NCBI GenBank assembly: GCA_947034895.1
Contig: OX344762.1
Location: forward strand, 11,103,501-11,167,500
DNA from: Rhytidiadelphus loreus
Taxonomy: Eukaryota > Streptophyta > Bryopsida > Hypnales > Hylocomiaceae
Reading direction: 5' to 3'
DNA length: 64,000 bases
The translations under genes were made by a program, and so were the position numbers. Position 1 is the stretch's first letter; each line of letters starts with the position of its first letter. Below are positions 36,591-47,758 of this stretch, piece after piece. The notes below the pieces were generated by a model. That model was given only the letters and a program-made list of their open reading frames with translations. It had not been told where the DNA came from and ran no database searches.

Positions 36591-36953
36591 CCCATAAACG
36601 ACATCGAGGATGAGCACTTTTTTCGGCCGATGAATGACAAAGAATCTCTCCATGTGGGATAGAAGTGCAACTATTCATCCTCCAAATTTAGTGTGAAAAA
36701 GGGAATGTCTTCTACAATAGTTTGACTTCCAATGAGAACTTTTGCATTTTTTTAAGCCAACAATTCACACAATTCCAAAACAATTGATTTCCATGGTGAC
36801 TAGCTTGTCGTTCAAGGGTTCAAAGACATGGTCCCTATGATCAAGGTAGTCACCAAAATGTTTGGATTAGAGGACATATAGGTGCATTTCTATTATAGTG
36901 AACAATCAAATTATCCATTGACCACTTTTCAACCTTAGGCATTGTTTTAAGGG
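36591..36953. mobile_element. TTAA-flanked MITE, family U copy 1
   Basis: TTAA (36587-36590) + CCCATAAACGACATC; right end GCATTGTTTTAAGGG + TTAA (36954-36957). 363 bp. Carries AACTATTCATCCTCCAAATTT and CTTCTACAATAGTTTG, shared with the U copy at 59.7 kb, and preserves the unoccupied form of the T2 insertion site (GGGAATGTCTTCTAC at about 36703). Confidence 0.7.
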
Positions 36954-37066
36954 TTAACTTACTCCACTGCAAAACAATCCCCAATTTGTGCAATTTATAT
37001 CATGACATTATCCCCTAAATGCCCAAGGCACCATATTTTGGTGTTCACTAAACTTTGAAGCTAATA

Positions 37067-37309
37067 TGGCAATTTCATTAAAATGGCGGTATTCCATTAA
37101 AATGGTGGTTCAAGGGACCAACTAGGGCATGAAATTTTGTGGAAGACGATGATAGGGGCGATGCCATACGTAAACAAATAGTGATTTGGGCATGCATGGG
37201 ACACAATGGATGCTTGATATGAGATGGATAGGTGCTTTAGTACACCTCAGTCTTTGTTCTTTCATGTACAAATGCCAATGGAATACCACCATTTTAATGA
37301 AATTGCCCA
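37067..37309. mobile_element. TA-flanked MITE, family M copy 3
   Basis: TA + TGGCAATTTCATTAAAATGG at the left; CCATTTTAATGAAATTGCCCA + TA at the right; 243 bp, the same length as M copy 4. The left end repeats GGTATTCC..TTAAAATGG just inside the terminus. Confidence 0.85.
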
Positions 37310-37311
37310 TA

Positions 37312-38399
37312 GTTCAATAAATTCATACCAAAACATTATTTGGGGTATTTGTTTTAGTTGGATACCCTGCAACCCTGTAAGTACTTTGAGGACCAAAGTG
37401 GACCAATAGATGATAAAGATTAAAGAATGCTTCTATGTAAGATAGAAGTGGATATGTTTATCCTTGAAATTTTTGTGAAAAAGGAAGATCTTGCATAGTA
37501 GCTACTTTGACCTTCAAAGAGTACTTTTGTTTTTGTTATTTAAATAGATGATTCGGGTGAATGCAAGAAACACCGGTATTATTTTGCGTCACAATTGGAA
37601 TGAGGGAGTTGCCATTTGCCATATCTTTTGGGAAATGAAGTCCATGTACTTGAATTTTTTATTGGAGATGGCTAACTTGGAAGTCCTTAGAATCTTTATT
37701 TTTGAGAAATTTTGAAAAAAAATCCTTTAATTAAATTGTAGTTTAGCTAATTTGTCACACTTTGTGGTTTAGGGGTTTTTCATACTGTGGTCTGTGGAGC
37801 ATCCAAAAATTATGATGTTCATTTGAATTTTTTGTAGGCTATTCCCACACTAGATGAGCATGTGCCCACCAAAGGGCATTCAAAAAAACACAATTTTTTG
37901 TCCTCAACATGCATGCAAATAGGACTCCCTTGCGCATAGAGCTCCAAACATTCTTGATGATTTCAACTTCTAGTTTTTGGTGAAATGTAATCACTATCAA
38001 GTCTTTACAAATGGTCAATTTTTAGTTTTTTTTTATTCATGATTTTCTAATTACTATTACTTTATACTTAATTTTATCTACTTTTTGTGACAAACTATCA
38101 TTTTTTTTAAATAGTACTGTTTCAATATTATTAAGTACTCAAAATTACTAATGGCCGTTGATTTTTCAGATCAACGGCTAAGATTGCTCCGTTTCGTAGT
38201 ATTGTAGTATTCATAATACTGACTACTGAGCACAAAAAATCACAGTTTTGGCAAAACACTCCCTAAATCGTTCGATGTTTCTTGCATCTACCCATTCACA
38301 TTGTATTAAAAAGATGATTTCCATGGTGAATAGCTCATCCTTACAAGGTTAAAGTCTACTTTAAGTCTCTAAAAACTGATTTTGAAACAAAAATGTTTA
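37312..38399. other. Non-coding DNA with a U fragment and a hairpin
   Basis: 37405-37530 is a U-family fragment (TAGAAGTGGATATGTTTATCCTTG). At 38153-38181 GCCGTTGAT and ATCAACGGC form a hairpin around TTTTTCAG. No gene. Confidence 0.5.
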
Positions 38400-38550
38400 T
38401 GATTTTTTCTATTGAAGATTTTGTATTTTGTGTAAGATCCTACAATTAGATGTGCAAAAAGAACAATTTTCAAATTATTTTACTCTTTGCTATAGAATTG
38501 GCAATTTTGAGTGTTTTTTGGCAAAAAAAAAGGTTTTGATCATGTAGGGA
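38400..38550 (+). mobile_element. Truncated right end of a family P MITE
   Basis: TGTGTAAGATCCTACAATTAG, TTGCTATAGAATTGGCA and TTTTGAGTGTTTTTTGGC lead to GATCATGTAGGGA + TTAA, as at the right end of P copies 1 and 5. The left two thirds are missing. Confidence 0.7.
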
Positions 38551-38555
38551 TTAAA

Positions 38556-40510
38556 GATGTAAACATTGACTATATGTTTTCAAAGTTAATTAATTTTTTT
38601 CTAATTTTAAAATATTCTAGAAAACTAAGCATGAGTGATGTGAAAATACAACAAAATTAGCAAGTGTTTCTTGCAAACACCCTTCGTGATGTAAATTTTG
38701 AAGTTGTTGATAATGATGATTTCAAATGTTTTTAATCTTTCCATGCCTTTTCAACCTTACAAATTTTATCAAAGAATTACAAAATAAATATTTGTAGATA
38801 GGCTAGAATTTGGTTTTAAAATTTTGAAGTTAGAAATTTCTATTTGGTAAAGTTAAGTGAAAATTTTAGTGGTTTTTAAGTGTTATGGTGTGTTAATTTG
38901 GTTGTTTTTTATGCTCAAGTGGGAAAGTGGATTATTGTTGATAGTAGAATTTTGACTTGGTAGTAATTTAAAGTGCCAATTGAATTCGGTGGGTTGATTT
39001 CCAATTGGATGGTTAAAGTGTGTTCAAGTGTTAGATTCCAAATTGGGGCAATAGATGTCATGGGGTGTAAGTTAGTTGCTAAGAGGGATTTGAAGTGGTG
39101 CCTTTGGGTGGTATTTAGCCTTGTGCTCCAAATTGATTCTTACCCACTTTGAGAGAGCTCGGTGAGAGTCCTGGCCCAAGTTGGCTATGTATATTTATTT
39201 TTGTTTTGTTTTGTATGTGAAGTTGTGAGATGTTGAGAAATTATGAGATGGTGTTTTGGAGATCAAATTTATAGGCCTAAGTAGGAGATTTCTGATGAAG
39301 GGAGTAATGAAGCTACTTGGATGTGGTGTTAAAGTGTGATTAGTCTTACAATAAAGATGTAAATTGGATAATGGTGATGTATTCGCTATTTGAATTAATA
39401 TGCTGAGAATTACATATTGAATTGGTATCTAGTGATTGTGTGACAAGGAAATGAATTCAGTTGAGGATGTGTGCAATGTCATTGTAGTATTATTTGTGGA
39501 TATAAAATTTCAAGTTAGACTATTGAATGTAAGTTGAAATATTTCAATTTTAAAAATAAAACCTATTAGCATAAATTTCCTACTTGACCGACTCCTTTGG
39601 AACAAACTTATTATACTATTGAGTATTTTTTCAATTTGGTTAAATATTCTCCTTCAACAATATTTCACAATAGAAAAATGTTTTATCAATAAATATGCTC
39701 TCATTACAAATGAAGCAAACATAACCAAAAAAATTGAAAGAAAAAATAAACACCATTATATTATATTATACACAAAAACTTTTAGCTCCAATATTGAATT
39801 GTATAAAGAATGGATGCTTAATATGTTGGGTAGCTCTTTAAATTTAAAAGACATAAATAAGCTTAAAATTTTGATTAAATTGGAAAATGAAACCTATCTA
39901 AGTTGCTTTGTAATTATTGACTTTAATAAAAAATCTAATTATTGCAAAAGTCATTTTCAAAATACATTGTGTTTAGAGATTAAAGTTTGTTTTCATTTAT
40001 TCCCTTGAATAATTTTCCACTAATGTTTGCAACAAGAATTTTTTTGATTGGATGCTTGGGTGATTGAATCTACAAAAATTCAATTCATGTAGTTTATGTA
40101 GTTTTAGGTATCTTTTGCTAAACCCCTCATCAACTTTTGAAATTTGGCTTATATGCATGTAACTAATATGTTATGGCATGAAATTGTCAAAAGAAAATGC
40201 TAAAAAACTTCAAAAACTTCAAAAAATTACACTTCAACAGGAGCCAAAATTTGTAAACCCTTAATTGTTAACTAATAATATATGGTCAATTAAAAAATTA
40301 AGGTTTGTTTTTGTGTGGGTAGTTAAATTCCTTTGACCATTGAAAAAAAATTTACAAGTATTATTGAAGGTTAACTATTGAAAGCTTTTCTTAAAGTTTT
40401 TACTTAAAATATGTGATTTTTGAGAGGTCTACAAAAGCATACAACTATACAAATGTAAAGCTTGCCAACTTCATTTGATTTGAGATCATTCAAAAAATTG
40501 TACTTATCCA
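38556..40510. other. Non-coding DNA; one AT-rich open frame
   Basis: A G/T-rich stretch lies at 38870-39400. A 129-codon plus-strand frame (39619-40008) is rich in Ile, Lys, Asn and Phe, as expected from base composition; no domain, no related frame, so I do not call it a gene. Confidence 0.4.
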
Positions 40511-40516
40511 TTTGAT

Positions 40517-41965
40517 TTGAAAATGGTCCCAATGGAGAGAGTAAAGTGTTTCCATGATTTAAAATACATTGAAAATTTAAACATGCAAGTGTTGATTTGG
40601 ATTTATATGCAATTTTTATTTATTAAAAAAATTGCATTTCATCGATTGCAAAGTGGACCGTATAATGAGTTTGATATCTCTTTACTTGAACTTGAGGTTT
40701 TGGAAGTGCATTTTAGTTTTTTAATACAATTTTTAGTTTTTCATATCACCTTCAATCCCAAAAAATTCTTCTATGCAAATTTCTCGAACATTGTGGCTAG
40801 GAATGTGATTGTTTTCATCTTTATCCATGAGATGAAACGAGCACAACTAGGTTCTTGAGTATTCTTCATTGAACTTCCTAAGGTGGGTGCCTAAGCATAT
40901 GAGTCCATTGGGTCTTTTAAGAAATGGATCTTTCTAATTTTCTAAGTTGTTTAAACTGCAAAAGGAAACAATTTAAACTTCAAAAGATAAAAACTTGACT
41001 ATCTTGGCCAAATCAAGCCAAAGCTTTAACTTCTTGATATGAAAATTCCAAATCTCAAAAGTTAGATATGCTAAGCCATATAAAAGAGTCAACCATTTCT
41101 AAAATAATAAATTTCATTCTATTTGGAGTTTCCTAAGAGAAGTAATGGCCAAATGAAATTCAGCTATAAAAGAGGACTTTTATACTTCATTCATGATTTT
41201 TTACTAACCTTTGGATTCAAATTGACGTTTGACTTTGTTTATAAGTTTTAAGTTTAATTCTACTTCCTAAATTTTAAGTTTGACCTAGAATGGATGAGCA
41301 ATTCCTATTTTCATTCAATTTCAACACTAAACTTCATCCCTTGTAATCTTTTTAAGTTTAGCTCTTTTCCTGTGTGCGAATAAGATTTGGAATCCCTTAA
41401 GCTCCTTCTAGATGATGCTAAGTACTAATTATTGCTTAGTTGTCTTCAAAAGATTCGAAATAGCTATTTACTTAATTTTTAAGACTCTAGACTTCTTTTG
41501 CTAACATACTATTTTTAGAATTTAAGTATTTTTTCTTTTTAGAGCCTAAAGTTATATATTCAAATTACTAAGACACTTAGGGTTTGGACTTTTCAAGTAA
41601 AAGTTATGTATAGATTAAGTTTGACCACAAATCGGTATTTCAAAATTTCATCTACTAATTTCTATCAATGTTAAGTTATTACACATTTGCTTTGAAAATG
41701 GTCCTAATGGAAAATATAAAGCGTTTTCATGATTTTTACCATTGAAAATTTAAACTTGCAAGTGTTGATTTGGAGTTATTTGCAATTTGTACCTATAAAA
41801 AAAAATTCATTTCAACAATTGCAAGGTGGATTTTGTAACAAGTTTGATAGCTTTTCATGTGAAATTGAGTGTATTTTAGTGTACTAACTCTATTTACAAT
41901 TGTTCATGTTACCTCTCTACCTAAATAACTTCTATATGTAAATTTCTAAAACATTGTAGGGAGGA
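40517..41965. repeat. Dispersed direct repeat, two copies of about 280 bp
   Basis: 40519-40800 and 41694-41965 share GAAAATGGTCC(C/T)AATGGA, ATTGAAAATTTAAAC, GCAAGTGTTGATTTGG, TTTGATA and TTCTATATG/TTCTATGCA AATTTCT blocks in order. The 113-codon open frame 40517-40858 lies in the first copy and is not conserved in the second, so it is not treated as coding. Confidence 0.75.
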
Positions 41966-42214
41966 GCAATATACTAAAAATAGAATGCGCACATTTTTCT
42001 TGTTATAATTTCACAATTCCTATGCAATTTCACACTCAAATTTAGAATGCATACTAATAAACAAGTTCTTTAAACATCTATATGCTTAGACATTAGGGGA
42101 GATTTGAGGGATATGGAAGCCTGTTTTGGGGTTGTTCCCTTGTTGTGAACAACAAAGTACAGTCAAAATTAAAAAATATTAAAAATTAAAAATTAAAAAA
42201 ATAATAATAAAGAA

Positions 42215-42219
<5 letters not shown>

Positions 42220-42282
<63 letters not shown>
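42220..42282. repeat. (TA)31 microsatellite
   Basis: Uninterrupted TA dinucleotides for about 62 bp, flanked by TTTAA and AATATC. Self-complementary and prone to length change. Confidence 0.97.
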
Positions 42283-42286
<4 letters not shown>

Positions 42287-42423
42287 TCTGATGTGGTCAG
42301 CTCTCGACCACGTTAGATTACAGTTCATAGAGAATTTACAATCCGGAAACTCCCTAGGAACTCGTAGTCTCCTAGACCTTTCAAATCTCCCATAATGTTT
42401 CAAGTATGAAAAAAGAGCATAGA

Positions 42424-42663
42424 CATTACATGAGTTTCTGCTACTGTACAAGGCTACGAGTTACCTTGTGTTTCCAAACTTTGGGAACGCCACCATGCAA
42501 GCTACTGATGTGGTTGAGAATTAACCACGTTAGCAATTTTTATTTTTTTAAATTAATATTATTATTATTATTATTATTATTTTTTTCAGACAACACAGGT
42601 TGGTTCCTAGCAATGGGAATCAGCCTGAAATGGCCCTCTCGAAGGGCTGAATCCTATCTAATG
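42424..42663. mobile_element. MITE family X copy 1
   Basis: Left CATTACATGAGTTTCTGC, right (reverse complement) CATTAGATAGGATTCAGCCC; 240 bp. Contains a GTGGTT/AACCAC hairpin, a (TTA)9 tract near 42557-42583, and the subterminal palindromes GGTTCCTAGCAATGGGAATC and GGCCCTCTCGAAGGGC. No flanking duplication seen. Confidence 0.78.
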
Positions 42664-42723
42664 ACTTTTTTCAAAGGAAAAATACACTTGGAAAGGCTTA
42701 GGCACTTTGGAGACTTAGAGTTG

Positions 42724-43110
42724 ATCACAAGCATATAAGATCAAAGCTTCATTGTAATGGAATTTTGGACAAAAAGAACTAAGATTTTGATACATTAGGA
42801 GATTAAAGCTCCACCATGATTTGAGGAACAAGGAAAATACTAGACCAAATGGAAAGGCCAAGGTAGAAGATGTTAGTACAACACTAAAACTCACATAAAC
42901 ATAAACTTTTGTTAGTACTTTACAATCCACAATCTCCTAGGGTAATTATTAATAAGGATTTCCCACTAAAGAAATGTGCACAAAAACATCAATAAAATCA
43001 CTACAGGGTCTCTACAAGCAACATTGCCTAGGTATTGGATGATGGTTAGTACAAAGGTCTGTAGGGTCAATACAAAGGTTTCTACAAAAATATTATGGAG
43101 TAGTACACAA
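42724..43110. other. Non-coding DNA
   Basis: No element ends and no gene. Confidence 0.4.
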
Positions 43111-43878
43111 CATTAGATGAGTTTCTGCTATTGTACAAGGCTGCAAGTTCTCCTACGTTTCCAAACGCTGGGAACTTTGCCACGCAGGTTGTTCATGTGG
43201 TCAAGAGTTGACCACATCAGTAAATATTAAAAAAATAATTTTTTAATATTATTTTTATAAAAAAAATATTTTAAAAACATTTTTTATTTTTTATTTTAAT
43301 ATTTTAAAATTATTTTTTATTTTTTATTTTAATATTTTAATATTTTAAAATTATTTTTTACTTTTTATTTGATAACACTTAGTCAGATCTCTCGTTGACT
43401 TGTGTAATCGATCTAGCCTTGATGCTCTAACAAATGTGGACACTCGCACTTTCTCTTCGTGGAGAAAGCTGCCTACGTACCTCGGTGAAAGCACACACAC
43501 TGTCTTTCCAAGGATCAGAGTGTACTATAACGTAGTTCTTGCCGGTTGGAGCGAATCGTCTCCCAAGGGTCCCGATCCCGATCCGTAACGACGGTTGATC
43601 TGAAACGGCATTGCTATAGTAGACCGTGGACTATTCACGACTATGGACGGAACAGTACGATGACTGTTCACAGACAGTACACCGTAGCCAAGCATGTCTC
43701 GACATTATTTTAATATTTTAATATTTCTAAATTATTTTTACTTTTTACTTTAATATTTCTAAATATTTCTTATTTTCTTTATAATTTTTTAATAAAAAAT
43801 TTAGACACCATAAGTTGGTTCCTAGCAATAGGAACCAGCCTGAAAAGAACCTTCTAAAGGGATGAATCCCATCTAATG
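43111..43878. mobile_element. MITE family X copy 2, expanded by about 530 bp
   Basis: Left CATTAGATGAGTTTCTGC, right (reverse complement) CATTAGATGGGATTCATCCC. 43111-43225 and 43796-43878 align to the two halves of X copy 1. The middle is AT-rich ATTTTAATATTTTAAA sequence on both sides of a GC-richer 340-bp block (43380-43720). Confidence 0.75.
43380..43720. other. GC-richer block inside X copy 2
   Basis: Includes GCTGCCTACGTACCTCGG and, 60 bp on, AACGTAGTTCTTGCCGG, whose CTACGT and ACGTAG are inverted; then CGGTTGATCTGAAACGGC and several ACTGTTCACAGACAGTAC-like inverted words. It looks like captured DNA between two AT-rich borders. No ORF of note (62 codons at most). Confidence 0.5.
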
Positions 43879-44804
43879 AGTTAATACAATACAATACTTT
43901 GAAACCATAAGAGAATGCAAGTTTTGATGGGACCTTAATGTCCTTCAAAACTAGCTTTAAAAATAAAACCTATAGAGCAAAAATTACTCCTGAAATTCTG
44001 TCAGGCAAGTTTTGGCTCAATGACCAAAAAATCCACTAAACTAGGCCCAATGAGAACAAAGTACAAATAAGGGTGGTTTGAAAGGGAGAAGGGCGCCTTT
44101 ATATACTTTTTCCAAGGGCACCCCTCCCTCTCTCTTACCTAATGGTAATCTTATCATTTCAAGTTTTAATCTAATTTTTAAGATGGACGTTGGTTTAAAC
44201 TTCTAACTTCTGGAAAAAAAACTCCAAATCACAAATGGATTATGTAATTAGCTTCAAAAGTTCATTTTTAGTCAATGAAGCTCTATTGCTCCTTCTTCTA
44301 TCATGAAAATAGTTGCAAAAAGCTAACATAAAGCTTAAACATAAATAGTATAAAAATCTAACAATTAGAGTTTACCTTTACTCCCGCCTTTACTAAAAGA
44401 ATTGACTAGCCTAACTTGTAGGCTAACAATAGGGGTTTCTATTATTTCTTGAAACAATTAAGAAACCAAAATCTACCACCTAGAAATGACTTAGGAATCT
44501 CATTGGGGTTCCCTTGAACCATTTTAGGTAATGGTCACAAATAGGGTAGGTTCAAGTATTTTGAGAGGTATTCACAAAGTATTATGAACTTTCACTACTT
44601 TTGGGTTCTAACCTATACACGCGCAAAATTTTGAGGTATTTTAGGTATTATATTCTATTTTGAACCGAATACTATATTGATATGTAATAAATTGATATAA
44701 ATCTCTTTTTTAGAATCTTGTTATATAAAACTTAACTTAGAACATTAACAAAAATTTAACTTTAGTCAAGTGAGTTCTGAGTGACTATTTGGAAGGTTAC
44801 AAGA
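43879..44804. other. Non-coding DNA
   Basis: No gene or element ends recognised. Confidence 0.4.
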
Positions 44805-45030
44805 AACAATATACTAAAAAATAGGATATGTACATTTTTCTTGTTATAATCTTACAATCCTATGCAATTTCTCACTCAAAACTAGTATGCATACTAATAA
44901 GCAAGCTTTTTAAACATCTAAACAATTAGATTTTGAAAAGAAATAGTTTGCTTCATTGGGGATAATTAGAAGTCCATGCTCTTTTATCATAGGAAAGACA
45001 CACTTCAAAAGGCTTAGGCACTTAAGGGGC
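44805..45030. repeat. Direct repeat A, second copy
   Basis: Matches 41966-42072 plus 42672-42707 without the 600-bp interruption. The two copies are 2.84 kb apart in the same orientation and could be terminal direct repeats of a decayed element, though no coding or primer-binding site was seen. Confidence 0.6.
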
Positions 45031-45510
45031 GGGGCAATTTGAAAAAAAACATTTTCCTATTCACTCAATTTTTTTGCAAATAGTACCCTATACTTTATTA
45101 AAAAATTCACAAATAATTCTTTAAAACTAAAACCATTTGGTATAATGTTGTTTCTTTGTTTTTTCTCAATCCCAAGACTATATTAGTTATAATCTATACT
45201 TTAGATAGATACTCAATAGAAAAAAATAATAATTTCATTTAAGATTATTTAAATTTAGTTTTAGTTTTTATACTAATAATATTTTAATGACTCCTAGGAA
45301 CCTTCCCGGGAGGTTCACTTAGAAAAATTTATTAGATATGGTGTGATCAAAGATATAGTGGATTAATTTCTTTGAATAAAAAAATTTGAAATTTTTTAGA
45401 AGTAATGTATAGTGCAAAAATATATAAAAAAGGTATTATTAGAAAGATATAGTCTCTAATAATACATCCATTTTTTTTTTTAGATCTAAGATATCGTTCA
45501 CATAAAGCAT
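45031..45510. other. AT-rich non-coding DNA
   Basis: Nothing recognised. Confidence 0.4.
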
Positions 45511-45938
45511 TTAGGATACCCAAGCTTGGTATAATGAGTTAGTGCTTTACAGGTGGATGCCAGAGAAAGGTGTAGTCAATTGGAAATATGAGTTGGAGGT
45601 ATCCGAGGTCTGGATGAATGTTGCAAACCGTATCTTGAATGGATGGACATTGTGACAAAGTTGGCATGGTTTGTGATTAGGGTTTCAACGCCAACGTTCA
45701 CTTTGTGTTTCGGGAAGCGCTGCGGTTTACTATGTGACTGGATCATAGAGTTTTCGTGGGATTCGGAAATTGTTGTGTTTCATCTATGATTCTTGCGTTT
45801 TGTAAACGTTTCCAATTCCAGAAGTTTGAATGATGATCGGATTTCTTGCGTGCTGCGAGATGAGCACTTTGAATGTGTTTGAACGGTTGGAAAGGGGTCG
45901 CTTGCGTTTATAGTGTGGAGAATTAGGGCTTCGCTTTC
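45511..45938 (+). promoter_or_regulatory. Presumed 5' flank of the zinc-finger gene
   Basis: Composition rises from AT-rich to mixed and stays so into the gene, with no MITE sequence. A TTTATAGTG word lies at 45907-45915, too near the ATG at 45939 to be a standard TATA box for it. The role is inferred from position only. Confidence 0.3.
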
Positions 45939-46155
45939 ATGGCGGGGGTGGTGAAGATTTGAACGTTGGAGTCAGAGTCTTCTGTGCCAGAATTGTTCGA
46001 CAAATTGAATGCAGAGGTAAAAGAGACTTTGGCATCCTTTCGATTGCGGCTGGAGACGGAAGAAATACTAGATTGGGAATTCGACTTCTGGAATGTCGAG
46101 GACAAGCGCTAGATGAGGAAGAAAGTGGAGCGCTTGAATGATGTCGGTGCAAATA

Positions 46156-46398
46156 TGGTCAATTTCGTTAAAATGGCGGTATTCCGCACGCCATTTTAAT
46201 GGAATATTTTCTACAAAAGAGAATAAGTGTGCCGCGATAGGGTCATACATGTGCCAATTTTATGCCTAGCACATTCAAATCCCTCCTAGTTCACGCATTT
46301 CCACTCCCCTCGGACAATCTTTCTATTGTTTTCATTCTTTCAGTGGTTTCATTTTGTGCCATTTTAACAGAATACTGTCATTTTAACGAAATTGACTA
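46156..46398. mobile_element. TA-flanked MITE, family M copy 4, inside the zinc-finger gene
   Basis: TA (46154-46155) + TGGTCAATTTCGTTAAAATG; right end CATTTTAACGAAATTGACTA + TA (46399-46400). 243 bp. Coding sequence lies on both sides (LNDVGAN before, NVDVIPTVSTVSDC after). A 3-bp reading of the duplication, TAT, would leave the two sides exactly in frame. Confidence 0.85.
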
Positions 46399-47449
46399 TA
46401 AATGTGGATGTTATCCCTACCGTAAGCACAGTCAGCGATTGCTTCAAGCGACGTCATGTGGAGGATGGATCATATGGTGACGGAGGAACTGAGCTGTTGA
46501 ATGCCGCAGATCCGCTTCTAGATGATTTTGTAGTCTTGGACGGAGCAGGTGAAGCACAGAGCGGCGACCACATGGGCTCTTCTAGGGCTAGCGTTGTAAG
46601 TGCTGCACTTGTTGGAGAAGTTGACAGCACCATCTTGCCGTTGAAGTCTGCGCTTATTCCACCTGAGGCAATGGAACGGTATCATGCTGGAGCAAAGAAG
46701 CTATGGCGAGATCTGGTGGGCTCTAATATGAATGATCACAAGTGGGAGTTGCGCTCTTATGATCAAGATGGCATTGGAATTGTAAAGTTGTACTGCTTCG
46801 AGTGCCAAAAAGAGACGGGGGGCCATAGTGGAATTCACATGAAGGCAACTATACAGAACTTGTTCTCCAATTTCAAGACAAGTCACCTTCAAAGTATCCA
46901 ACACATCAAATGTTGGTGTTGCAAGCACAACGTGAACTATCTCAATCATCCTCAGTTTGTTGCACCAAAGGGTAAAGCTTTAATTCTCAGCGTTGAGGAC
47001 TATCGATGTCTAATGCAGGAAGGAGTTGATATCATGAATTCCGTCAATGTTGGCCTTGAGGAGGGAATGAAGCACTTCCACACCATGGGCGATTTACAGC
47101 AAGAGAAAACAAAGAACTTTTGGTTCAAGGTGAAATGCCCTTACTGCCGAGATTGTTTGCTACAGTTGTGCCCACCGAAGAAGAATTTGGAGGCTTCATT
47201 GAAGGGTCACATGTCCAGCTCAAAGCACCTTCAAGCAGTTGAAGAAGCCAAGAATGCCGAACGTAGAAGGACTACGCTACTAAGCGGTAGGAGGGAAAGG
47301 CTGCGGTCATTCTCAGATCTAAGTGTACATTCAAATCAACCAGATCTGCATGCTTTCTACATAGACGGTGCTCTAGGTGGGTCATCTAGTTTTAGGCGGT
47401 AGACAAGCAGGTGAATCTCTATCCCGTGACAATTCTTCCTTGCTTGCTT

Positions 47450-47758
47450 CACTAGAAGAAAACTAGAAGAAATTGTGTTTTACTTCATAGAAACTGCATT
47501 GTATTAAACAAAAAAGTATCATCTAGATTTTGTTGAGGTCTCCCTTTGTAATGCAAAATTTTGCGTTCCAACGGTTCAACACAGAATTTGACAAGTAAAA
47601 TGCAGATTTTTGACAAGTAAAACGCAGAATTTTGTATTAGAGTGCAAAATTTTGTGTTATGAAGGGAGACCTCAACAAAATCCAGATGATACTTTTTTGT
47701 TGAGTACAACACAGTTTTTGTAAAGTAAAACGCAGTTTCTACTGGTTTTCTTCTAGTG
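47450..47758. mobile_element. CACTA-type MITE inside the zinc-finger gene
   Basis: Left CACTAGAAGAAAAC, right (reverse complement) CACTAGAAGAAAAC; 309 bp. CTT at 47447-47449 is repeated at 47759-47761, the 3-bp duplication of CACTA (En/Spm) elements. The arms remain complementary for about 110 bp each (for example AAAAAAGTATCATCT and its inverse), making it a near-perfect foldback. Confidence 0.93.

Larger units (their letters stand above)
41966..42719. repeat. Direct repeat A, first copy, interrupted
   Basis: 41966-42072 (AATATACTAAAAATAG, CACATTTTTCTTGTTATAAT, GCATACTAATAAACAAG) matches 44810-44930. The next block TCAAAGGAAAAATACACTTGGAAAGGCTTAGGCACT (split here as 42672-42686 and 42687-42707) matches 44986-45025. 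In this copy about 600 bp holding the TA tract and X copy 1 lie between the blocks. Confidence 0.65.

Noticed and set aside
39619..40008. 129-codon plus-strand frame
   Set aside because: Composition (Ile, Lys, Asn, Phe) follows the AT-rich DNA; no domain and no second copy.
40517..40858. 113-codon frame
   Set aside because: Lies in a dispersed repeat whose second copy at 41.7 kb does not keep the frame.
42179..42451. 90-codon frame with an Ile-Tyr repeat
   Set aside because: Translation of the (TA)31 tract.
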